Positions 25,540 through 32,593 of a stretch of DNA of 64,000 nucleotides are shown piece after piece; position 1 is the stretch's first letter; every line of letters starts with the position of its first letter. The DNA comes from Plectonema radiosum NIES-515. Lineage in GTDB: Bacteria > Cyanobacteriota > Cyanobacteriia > Cyanobacteriales > Nostocaceae. The stretch covers positions 50,195 through 114,194 of the forward strand of contig NZ_JAOWRF010000276.1 of NCBI RefSeq assembly GCF_025753815.1, in the 5' to 3' direction. Below the pieces are notes generated by a model that was given only the letters and a program-made list of their open reading frames with translations, was not told the origin of the DNA and made no database searches. A program made the translations under genes and the position numbers.

Positions 25540-28500
25540 ATGACCACCAGTATAAACCTCTACCATGAGTTTCTCGCAAAAATCACACCGTTTGACTTTC
25601 TCGACTCGACGGAACTTGAACGCATAGTCAGCAAACTGGAACCATTGCGCTACCGGATGGGACAAGCAATTTTAGTTAAAGAAAGCTTGCCTGCAAATAT
25701 TTATATTCTCCACACTGGACAAGCACGGTTGTTGGGATATCCCCCGGATTCAATTGCCCCGCAAACACTCTTAAAACTCGAACCAGGTGCAATAATTGGT
25801 GTAACAGGCATTATTCGTTCTTGTCCTTGCGAAACGGTAATTGCATCTACTGAATCGGTATGTCTCACCCTCAAAGTGTCTGACTTTCAAGAATTATTAT
25901 CCCAACAACCCGACATAGCAGCATACTTTCGCAACCAATTAAGTTTAATCGAAGCATACGACTTAATAGGTGCAGAAACCAATCGTCGGGGTAAGGTTGT
26001 AGAAGACTTAAAACAGATTGCTCTAGCATCACGAAAACAAGCAACTGTACTCAACCTCCCATGTGGTAAAACCCCACTTTCTCAAATCGACCCCAATCTA
26101 CTATGGTTAGTCAGCAGTGAAAGTAGTAACTATCCTGTTGGCAGCGTTATCAACCCAACCAATAATCAAGAATACATCCAATCTACAGGTAAGGGAATAC
26201 GGCTCATCGGGTTTACTGACCCCACATTATCATTCTTTCAGAATGCGATCGCACCAGAAGCAGATGTCGGAATCAATCCCTCCCTCTCAGAAAGCATCCC
26301 ATTCGCACCCCTAAAACCAGAAGTAGCACCAAGTACAACCAACAAACAAGTCAAATATCCCTACATTCATGGTAAAGGAGTAGTTGACGCAACACTTGCC
26401 TGTTTCCAAATGCTGGCATTATTGTGGAATATCCCCTGGAAACGTGATGTACTCAAACGTGCATTAGAAAATAACTACAAACGTACAGGCAGTATATCGA
26501 TTGAAGTATGCGGTGCCGTAGCCGAATTGATGGGGTTAAAAGCACAACTAGTAGAAGTACCAGCAGTTGCCGTATCTAAATTGCCCACACCAATTTTACT
26601 TTCTTGGCAAGGCACATTTGCAATTATTTATCATGCCAACGAGAAAGAATTAACCCTCGCTATTCCAGAAATTGGGATTGTTCGCAAAAAGCCTGCTGAA
26701 TTTATCGAAGCATGGGGTGAATCCGGACAAGTATTACTATTACAATCAACACCCGAAACACCAAAAAAGCGGTTTGATTTAAGTTGGTTCCTCCCAGCAA
26801 TTAAAAAATATAAAGTAGTCCTAATTGAAGTATTTATCGCATCATTATTCGTCCAACTGTTGGGACTAGCTAACCCATTAATTACCCAAGTAATTATTGA
26901 TAAAGTCATCATCCAAAATGGGATAAACACCCTCAACGTCTTGGGTAGCTTGCTCATCGTCATGGCAATTATCGAAGGTATAGTTACCTGGTTGCGGACT
27001 AACCTATTCGTCGATACTACCAACCGGATTGATTTAAGTTTGGGTAGTGAAGTCATCGACCACTTATTAAGATTACCATTACGCTACTTCGAGAAGCGTC
27101 CCGTTGGGGAAATCTCAAGTCGGATAAACGAACTTGAAAATATTCGCTCGTTTCTGACAGGTACAGCACTCACGGTTGTATTAGATGCCATCTTCTCGGT
27201 GGTTTATATCGGGGTAATGATATTTTATAGTTGGTTGCTCACCATAGTAGCACTCGCAACCGTACCATTATTTGGATTACTCACATTTATATTTGCAGCA
27301 ATTATTCGCAGTCAAACTCGCACCAAAGCTGAACGTAATGCCGAAACTCAATCGTATTTAGTTGAAGTCGTATCGGGTATTCAAACAGTCAAAGCGCAGA
27401 ATATCGAACTCAATTCCAGATGGAACTGGCAAACTCGCTATGGTAAATATATTAGTTCAAGTGAACGTAATGTCATTACTTCCAATACTGCTGGTTCATT
27501 AAGCAACTTCCTTAATAAAATATCTAGCTTACTCTTATTGTGGGTGGGTGCATATCTGGTATTGAAACAAGAAATTACATTAGGACAATTGATTGCATTT
27601 AGGATTATAGCAGGTTATGTTACGAGTCCCCTATTGAGATTAATTCAATTATGGCAAAACTTCCAAGAAACAGCATTATCGTTAGAAAGATTAGCCGATA
27701 TACTAGATACTCCGCAAGAAAGCGAATTAGCTGGTAGAAATAATATTCCAATGCCAGCAATTAAGGGACAAGTCAAATACGAAAACGTTACCTTCTCCTT
27801 TGCTAAATCACCACAACCCCAACTTAATAGCGTATCAATTGAAATACCCAATGGTGCGTTTATTGGAGTAGTCGGACAAAGTGGTGCGGGTAAAAGTACC
27901 CTGACTAAATTAATCCCCAGATTGTACGAACTCGATGCGGGAAGAATCCTCATCGATGGGTATGACATTAGCAAAGTGGAATTGTACTCCCTAAGAAGAC
28001 AAATCGGGATGGTGTTGCAAGATACCCTTCTGTTTGATACCACTGTACAGGAAAATATTGCGCTGACAGTACCCGATGCTACACCAGAAGAGATAGTGGA
28101 AGCAGCACAAATAGCCTGTGCCCATGACTTTATCATGAATTTGTCCAATGGCTATAACACCCGTGTGGGGGAAAGGGGTTCCGCATTGTCGGGGGGACAA
28201 AAACAGAGGATTGCGATCGCACGAACGGTACTGCAAAATCCACCATTGCTGATTATGGATGAAGCAACCAGTGCGCTTGATTATGCTACCGAAAGACAAG
28301 TTTGTTCAAACCTACAAGCTGCGTTTAGAGGAAGGACGGTATTGTTTATTACGCACCGTCTAGCAACAATTAAAAATGCTGACATTATTCTCATGATGTC
28401 CGCAGGAAAGGTGGCAGAGCAAGGCACACACAATGAATTAATAGCAATGAAGGGATTGTATTACTGTCTCTATCAACAGCAAGAAGCATCTAGCAATTAG
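25540..28500 (+). CDS. Type I secretion ABC exporter with cyclic-nucleotide-binding and C39-like domains
   Basis: The 986-residue protein has an N-terminal Crp-like nucleotide-binding fold (about residues 10-130), a C39 peptidase-like domain (about 270-395), a six-helix ABC transmembrane region (about 420-720) and an ABC ATPase with Walker A GQSGAGKST, signature LSGGQKQR, Walker B LLIMDEATSALD and the H-loop ITHRLAT. The C39-like domain has lost its catalytic residues: the usual D-C-G reads D-A-T and the catalytic His region reads G-T-F-A-I-I. It is therefore a substrate-binding C39-like domain as in HlyB, not a leader peptidase. It should sit in the inner membrane and export the giant upstream protein together with HlyD and a TolC-type channel, which is not in the window. 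The stop codon lies in a TTAGCNN repeat. Confidence 0.93.
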   Translation: MTTSINLYHEFLAKITPFDFLDSTELERIVSKLEPLRYRMGQAILVKESLPANIYILHTGQARLLGYPPDSIAPQTLLKLEPGAIIGVTGIIRSCPCETVIASTESVCLTLKVSDFQELLSQQPDIAAYFRNQLSLIEAYDLIGAETNRRGKVVEDLKQIALASRKQATVLNLPCGKTPLSQIDPNLLWLVSSESSNYPVGSVINPTNNQEYIQSTGKGIRLIGFTDPTLSFFQNAIAPEADVGINPSLSESIPFAPLKPEVAPSTTNKQVKYPYIHGKGVVDATLACFQMLALLWNIPWKRDVLKRALENNYKRTGSISIEVCGAVAELMGLKAQLVEVPAVAVSKLPTPILLSWQGTFAIIYHANEKELTLAIPEIGIVRKKPAEFIEAWGESGQVLLLQSTPETPKKRFDLSWFLPAIKKYKVVLIEVFIASLFVQLLGLANPLITQVIIDKVIIQNGINTLNVLGSLLIVMAIIEGIVTWLRTNLFVDTTNRIDLSLGSEVIDHLLRLPLRYFEKRPVGEISSRINELENIRSFLTGTALTVVLDAIFSVVYIGVMIFYSWLLTIVALATVPLFGLLTFIFAAIIRSQTRTKAERNAETQSYLVEVVSGIQTVKAQNIELNSRWNWQTRYGKYISSSERNVITSNTAGSLSNFLNKISSLLLLWVGAYLVLKQEITLGQLIAFRIIAGYVTSPLLRLIQLWQNFQETALSLERLADILDTPQESELAGRNNIPMPAIKGQVKYENVTFSFAKSPQPQLNSVSIEIPNGAFIGVVGQSGAGKSTLTKLIPRLYELDAGRILIDGYDISKVELYSLRRQIGMVLQDTLLFDTTVQENIALTVPDATPEEIVEAAQIACAHDFIMNLSNGYNTRVGERGSALSGGQKQRIAIARTVLQNPPLLIMDEATSALDYATERQVCSNLQAAFRGRTVLFITHRLATIKNADIILMMSAGKVAEQGTHNELIAMKGLYYCLYQQQEASSN

Positions 28501-28560
28501 CTTTTAGCAGTTAGCAGTTAGCTTTTAGCAGTTAGCTTTTAGCAGTTAGCTTTTAGCAGT
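28493..28560. repeat. 14-bp tandem repeat array built from TTAGCNN heptamers
   Basis: Four copies of the 14-mer TTTTAGCAGTTAGC, with an extra heptamer after the first, fill the space between two convergent genes. The array supplies the stop of the ABC exporter on its left (S-S-N-stop) and the last codons and stop of the minus-strand four-helix gene on its right (L-T-A-K-S-stop). Confidence 0.85.
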
Positions 28561-28926
28561 TAGCTGTGTTCGATTACCTTTAAGCGTTTGAAGAAAAGAA
28601 TTAAGCATACGTTTAGTTTCAATTAGTTCATTACTCAATTTATCGTATTGTAATTTATCAATAAAACCTAAATCATGTGCAAGTATAAGTTGATATTCCA
28701 ATTCGCTACCCGACCCCATCGCCATTTGAAGAAAGCGAGCAAAATCGGCATCACTTCCCCTCCCACAACCTTCAGCTATATTAGTTGGAATAGAGGCTGC
28801 TGCCCGTCGCATTTGACTAGTTAAGCCATATAATTCGTGTTTGGGAAAATTGGCAGTTACTTCATATATACTAAGAACTAATTTATGACTTCTCTGCCAA
28901 ACTTTTAAGTCTCTAAAATCTTTCAT
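28546..28926 (-). CDS. Four-helix-bundle protein (S23/bAvd-like)
   Basis: The product begins MKDFRDLKVWQRSHKLVL and continues with S-Q-M-R-R-A-A-A-S-I-P-T-N-I-A-E-G, the conserved core of the TIGR02436 four-helix-bundle family. It then has a G-S-x-S-E-L-E-Y-Q-L-type helix; length (about 126 residues) is normal. I prefer the ATG at 28926; the frame could start six codons earlier at 28944. The family includes proteins encoded in 23S rRNA intervening sequences and relatives of Avd of diversity-generating retroelements, but no reverse transcriptase or template repeat is visible, so a retroelement role is not supported. It is inserted against the direction of the T1SS genes, and its 3' end lies inside the repeat array. 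Confidence 0.85.
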   Translation of the reverse strand: MKDFRDLKVWQRSHKLVLSIYEVTANFPKHELYGLTSQMRRAAASIPTNIAEGCGRGSDADFARFLQMAMGSGSELEYQLILAHDLGFIDKLQYDKLSNELIETKRMLNSFLQTLKGNRTQLTAKS

Positions 28927-29092
28927 AGAAGTAAAATTACACAAATGAAAGCGGTATAATTAGTCAATTTATTCAATGTTATTATACTAATAAATAAATT
29001 AATAATCAATAAAAAAACGTAGATTTTGTCTATATTTCTCTCAAAAAAAGATGTTTTTTCGGTTATAGCAATCTCAAATATTCACTTATTAA

Positions 29093-29119
29093 AGCTAACA
29101 GCTAACAGCTAATCGCTAA
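29093..29119. repeat. Heptameric GCTAANN repeat upstream of hlyD-like gene
   Basis: Four tandem heptamers of the form GCTAACA/GCTAATC/GCTAAAA end a few bases before the ATG of the HlyD-type gene, so the leader and ribosome-binding region of that gene consist of the repeat. No strong Shine-Dalgarno is visible there. Confidence 0.75.
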
Positions 29120-29125
29120 AAACCT

Positions 29126-30646
29126 ATGAATAATAACGGTAATGGTAACGGTAAAGCTGATGACTCGATACCCGCAATGATTTCCATGCAACAATTGTCA
29201 GAATTAGCAGAAAAAGCATCACAACCACCTGAAGCAATTAAACCCAAACCCCCCAATCACGCACCACGTTATGTTCCCGAATTTGAGCAACCAGTAATAT
29301 TAAAACAATCAAGAAATTGGTCGAGAGCCATATTATGGACTTTAATGATAGTAACCGCAGGTACAATCGTTTGGGCAAACGTTACTAAAATTGAAGAAGC
29401 TGTCTCTGCTACGGGGAAACTCGAAGCATCAGGTGCAACGAAAGACGTACAAGCACCAGTTGGTGGAGTAGTTAAAGAGATATTTGTTGAAGATGGCAAA
29501 CAAGTTAAAGAAGGAGAAAAGCTACTTACTTTCGACAATACGACAGCAAAAGCGCAAATGGAATCATTGCAGAAAGTACGTACTAGCTTGATGCAAGAAA
29601 ACCAATTTTATCAATCGCAATTAAAAGGTAGCAATGCGATAAATGTTACCTCACTACAAGTACCTGTATCAATGATAGACTTGACTAAAAGTCGTGCTGC
29701 ATTGTTTGCTGAAAACCTAGTTTACCGCACTCAGTTTGATGGTAATTCTACCGGACGGTTAAACCTCGAACAAAAAGAGCGTGTTGCATCAACTCAATTA
29801 GAATTAGATGCAAGAGTAAATGCTTCTCAATCAGAAATCGAACAGTTGAAGCGTCAAGTTGAACAAACCGATATTAAGGTTGCCTCTACCAAAGATACCT
29901 TGAAAATGAACCAGGGTATTCTTAATAATATTAGTGGGCTAGCTAAACAAGGGGCAATATCGCAAATTCAACTCCTTAAACAACAAGAAGAAGTGCGTAA
30001 TGCCCAATCCCAACTTGACCAACTAACACAAGAAAAAGCTAGATTACAAGCAGAAATCGCTGGTGGAAAAGCTAAATTACAAAACACTGTAGCAGTTTCC
30101 CGTAAAGATTGGCTTGATAAAATAGCCGCAAATAATCAAAAAATAGCTGAAATTGATAGTCAACTCACTAAAGCAATTGTCGAGAATAATAAAAAGATTG
30201 CCGAAACCGACTCGCAAATTAGTCAAACGCAGATGAATCTGAAGTATCAGGAGATAAAAGCCCCAACCAGTGGTACAGTATTTGAACTCAAGGCAAAATC
30301 TCCGGGATTTGTTGCATCCTCGACCGAACCAATATTAAAGATAGTCCCGAATGACAAGCTTATTGCTAAAGTATTCATCACCAACAAGGATATTGGTTTT
30401 GTTAAAGAGGGGATGACGGTTGATGTGCGTATTGATTCGTTTCCCTTTAGCGAATTTGGCGATATTAAAGGTAAACTAGTGTCCATAGGTTCGGACGCAT
30501 TACCACCCGACCAAATTTATCCCTTTTACCGATTCCCTGCCAAAGTCGAATTATCCAGTCAGCAGTTGTTGGTTTCGGGATGTTTATCCCGTTGCAGTCG
30601 GGAATGGGGATTAATACCAATATCAAGATACGCGATCGCACAGTGA
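29126..30646 (+). CDS. HlyD-family membrane fusion protein with C-terminal frameshift
   Basis: The protein has one N-terminal membrane segment (about residues 65-88, LWTLMIVTAGTIVW), a barrel-sandwich half (G-K-L-E-A-S-G-A, V-Q-A-P-V-G-G-V-V), a long coiled coil (about 215-370) and the second half with Y-Q-E-I-K-A-P-T-S-G-T-V-F-E-L, then a beta-barrel. It would link the ABC exporter to the outer-membrane channel. After V-S-G at about 30577-30580 the frame goes to unrelated residues and stops at 30646. The neighbouring frame continues as I-P-L-Q-S-G-M-G-I-N-T-N-I-K-I-R-D-R-T-V, the expected family ending, with a stop at 30703-30705. One missing base, probably in the GGG run, explains this. The loss affects roughly the last 40 residues, so function may be impaired rather than absent, unless this is an assembly error. 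Confidence 0.9.
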   Translation: MNNNGNGNGKADDSIPAMISMQQLSELAEKASQPPEAIKPKPPNHAPRYVPEFEQPVILKQSRNWSRAILWTLMIVTAGTIVWANVTKIEEAVSATGKLEASGATKDVQAPVGGVVKEIFVEDGKQVKEGEKLLTFDNTTAKAQMESLQKVRTSLMQENQFYQSQLKGSNAINVTSLQVPVSMIDLTKSRAALFAENLVYRTQFDGNSTGRLNLEQKERVASTQLELDARVNASQSEIEQLKRQVEQTDIKVASTKDTLKMNQGILNNISGLAKQGAISQIQLLKQQEEVRNAQSQLDQLTQEKARLQAEIAGGKAKLQNTVAVSRKDWLDKIAANNQKIAEIDSQLTKAIVENNKKIAETDSQISQTQMNLKYQEIKAPTSGTVFELKAKSPGFVASSTEPILKIVPNDKLIAKVFITNKDIGFVKEGMTVDVRIDSFPFSEFGDIKGKLVSIGSDALPPDQIYPFYRFPAKVELSSQQLLVSGCLSRCSREWGLIPISRYAIAQ

Positions 30647-30705
30647 TGTCCATATTTGCCGATATGTTTAGTTCAAGTGTCGAGAGTCTCAAGACTGTGC
30701 GATAG
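30577..30705 (+). other. Out-of-frame continuation of the hlyD-like gene
   Basis: The segment encodes the conserved C-terminus of HlyD-type proteins (F-I-P-L-Q-S-G-M, then F-A-D-M-F-S-S-S-V-E-S-L) in a frame shifted relative to the main frame, starting near the GGG at 30577-30579 and stopping at 30703-30705. Restoring one base would give a protein of about 526 residues. Confidence 0.8.
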
Positions 30706-30740
30706 CTATCATCTGTTAGCTAATTGGTTCTCCTTACAAC

Positions 30741-30831
30741 AGACATCTCCAGAAAAGACGATTCATACGTTCCACATGCTTCGTCTCTACAAGGGTTTCG
30801 GGCAACGCATAATTAATTTCTGGAGATGTCT
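30741..30831. mobile_element. MITE-like element with 15-bp terminal inverted repeats
   Basis: AGACATCTCCAGAAA at 30741-30755 and its exact complement at 30817-30831 enclose 61 bases without a gene. The size and perfect ends fit a miniature inverted-repeat element or the fused ends of a lost insertion sequence. No clear target duplication was seen. It lies just downstream of the damaged 3' end of the HlyD-type gene. Confidence 0.55.
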
Positions 30832-31299
30832 AACATACTAACTGGTACAGCAAGTGGCTTCTCAGAGTCTCTGAGAAGCCTACACGCTCATTGCTTGCAA
30901 TCAGTGTAGTACGTCACATAAGGTAATGAGCGATGGCACTCGTGCGCCCGCAATCGAGCGCGATCGCACTCGATTCTTAAAGGAGCAAGCTGCTGGCTCT
31001 GTGTGTTTGTGTATGGCTTAATCGTCTTTTTGGTCTGGATTCATTACAGTTCAATGACCTTGTGCCCGAATAAGTTGCACCCAGGCATGACTTGAGCTAA
31101 AGCGGCGTGGTTAAGGAAGGAGCGATAGCCTTTGCAAAGTGTGCCCCTTAGGGCAAGCGCTGCTGCTTTAACTTGTATTTTCTATCTTTTGATAGAAAGT
31201 AAAAATATTCAGTAAATTTACTAATTTTCAATTATTTTAGTAATAAAAATTACTTTAAATAATTTTTAATTACGGTTACCTCCAGTTAAACTGCTAATT

Positions 31300-31322
31300 A
31301 GCACTTGAAAGTGCTGTTTTTT
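31300..31322 (+). terminator. Rho-independent terminator-like hairpin
   Basis: AGCACT, loop TGAA and AGTGCT are followed by G and six T. The position, after the type I secretion genes and before the type IV operon, fits a terminator that insulates the two. The stem is only six pairs (AT pairs can extend it), so strength is uncertain. Confidence 0.55.
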
Positions 31323-31487
31323 ATCAAAAAAAATTTAATATTTATTTAACAATTACCAAAAATTAATGACTGGAAGTCAGTAACAAACCTCTAACAATGG
31401 TTTGATGGGGGTTCTGATGACAAACTGTTACCACAGATATAGCAACTTTGCTATCCGCTTTGTTTTACACATAAAGGTGTTTTTCCA

Positions 31488-32087
31488 ATGTCATCAAGAA
31501 CATTTAAAACAGAAAAAACTGGTTTTTCCAAATTGCAAGTGCCGCATAATCCCTCATCTCAATCAATCACCATCTATCCATTAATGATGCTTGCGACTAT
31601 AGCCATGTTATTAGACATGATTATGACCGCGAGTTTAGTTAGTTTTACAACTTTTGGTAGCGCAGTTTTTGGAACTGCTGCAATTGTCTGGCGACACGAA
31701 CTAAATCCTTTTTTCAATTGGCTGACTCGATTCAACCGCCGTTATAAAATTGCCACTGTTTTATTTACACTGGTGGGTGCTTTGTTCCTATTAGATGCGC
31801 TATCCACTCCAGCTAATGCTCAGTTCTTCCAAGGTGCAGAAACTTGGATGACCGGGGAGTTTACAAGTGCAGGTGAGGCGATTCCTTTAGTCTTTAACGT
31901 GCTACGGGGCTTGTTCTTACTTTACTTGGGAATTTCCTTAGTCAAAGTCATCCAAGCAGCCCGCCAAGATGAGGATTGGCAGAATTTAGCCCGGACACCG
32001 ATGATTATTCTAATTGCAATAACAATGGGCGATATTCTAGCAAGTTTGATTGTCGGTGGCGGTGGTGGTGGCATCGCTAAAGGATAG
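31488..32087 (+). CDS. VirB2-like pilin precursor of the type IV secretion system
   Basis: The product of 199 residues has a hydrophobic N-terminal half and then a signal-type segment ending S-T-P-A-N-A-Q, a plausible signal-peptidase site. The predicted mature part is about 90 residues with two membrane helices (about V-L-R-G-L-F-L-L-Y-L and I-I-L-I-A-I-T-M-G-D-I-L) and a glycine-rich end (G-G-G-G-G-G), which is the plan of TrbC/VirB2 pilins. The extra N-terminal membrane segments before the signal-like part are longer than in classical VirB2. AAAGGTG precedes the ATG at 31488. It is the first gene of a same-strand operon continuing with VirB3 and VirB4, and this context supports the call. 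Confidence 0.7.
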   Translation: MSSRTFKTEKTGFSKLQVPHNPSSQSITIYPLMMLATIAMLLDMIMTASLVSFTTFGSAVFGTAAIVWRHELNPFFNWLTRFNRRYKIATVLFTLVGALFLLDALSTPANAQFFQGAETWMTGEFTSAGEAIPLVFNVLRGLFLLYLGISLVKVIQAARQDEDWQNLARTPMIILIAITMGDILASLIVGGGGGGIAKG

Positions 32088-32089
32088 GA

Positions 32090-32449
32090 ATGGAGCCGAA
32101 GAAATCTAAATTCCGCACTGTCAATGCAACTCTGGGAAAACAACCGAATATCGGTCCGTTTCCAGCAGACCAACTTATTCCTTGGGCAGTTATTTGTGGC
32201 ATCTCTTATTACTTATGTCACGGTTTGTTGAAATTGAATTGGATTTGGACATCCGCTGTGGCTGCTTGGGGAATATCTACTTGGTGGGTGCTTACAGGGT
32301 CAAGAGCTTGGCGATTCTTAGCTAAGTTTGTACTGACTCCCAACTGGACAAGAGTGCGCGTACCATATCAAAGAATGTTGCAACTGAATAATTACAGCGC
32401 ACCCAAGAAAGTCAAGAAAATAAAAAACATAAAAGCGATTAGCGATTAG
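32090..32449 (+). CDS. VirB3-like inner-membrane component of the T4SS
   Basis: The 119-residue protein has two closely spaced membrane helices (L-I-P-W-A-V-I-C-G-I-S-Y-Y and W-I-W-T-S-A-V-A-A-W-G-I) near the N-terminus and a basic tail. That is the size and layout of VirB3/TrbD proteins, which work with the VirB4 ATPase. It starts two bases after the VirB2-like stop. Its last codons (A-I-S-D-stop) are encoded by TTAGCGA heptamers, so the original C-terminus may have been replaced. The call rests mainly on size, topology and gene order. Confidence 0.6.
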   Translation: MEPKKSKFRTVNATLGKQPNIGPFPADQLIPWAVICGISYYLCHGLLKLNWIWTSAVAAWGISTWWVLTGSRAWRFLAKFVLTPNWTRVRVPYQRMLQLNNYSAPKKVKKIKNIKAISD

Positions 32450-32566
32450 CGATTAGCTTTAGACAAGCCGCTCACGAGGAGCGGGGTATTAACCTCCCCT
32501 TGCCTTAATTTTTCGCTTAACGTCGGGCGAGGCATGTACCGGGCTAATAGCTAATAGCTAACAGCT
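32435..32566. repeat. Two TTAGCNN heptamer clusters flanking a spacer between virB3- and virB4-like genes
   Basis: Clusters at 32435-32458 (GATTAGC units) and 32543-32566 (GCTAATA/GCTAACA units) surround an 84-base spacer without a gene. The first cluster provides the stop codon of the VirB3-like gene. The second stands just before the leader of the VirB4 gene. Confidence 0.75.
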
Positions 32567-32581
32567 TTGTCAAAAAAACAA

Positions 32582-32590
32582 GGAGGTGAT
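32582..32590 (+). promoter_or_regulatory. Strong Shine-Dalgarno that sets the virB4 start
   Basis: GGAGGTGAT is a near-perfect anti-16S match whose GGAGG core ends seven bases before the TTG at 32594. It lies inside the longer open frame that begins with TTG at 32567, so the downstream TTG is the likelier start. Confidence 0.75.
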
Positions 32591-32593
32591 AAT

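Larger units (their letters stand above)
30706..31487. other. Gene-free stretch between the type I and type IV secretion genes
   Basis: No credible coding frame was found. It holds the MITE-like element (30741-30831), a perfect hairpin GGCTTCTCAGA/TCTGAGAAGCC with a three-base loop at 30856-30880, a HIP1 site near 30959, a terminator-like hairpin (31300-31322) and an AT-rich stretch (31180-31400) that probably contains the promoter of the type IV operon; no promoter boxes could be assigned with confidence. Confidence 0.6.

Noticed and set aside
28493..28566. CRISPR-like array
   Set aside because: Units are only 7-14 bp with no spacers; this is a simple tandem repeat.
28546..28926. Avd-type gene of a diversity-generating retroelement
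   Set aside because: Fold family fits, but there is no reverse transcriptase, template or variable repeat near it.
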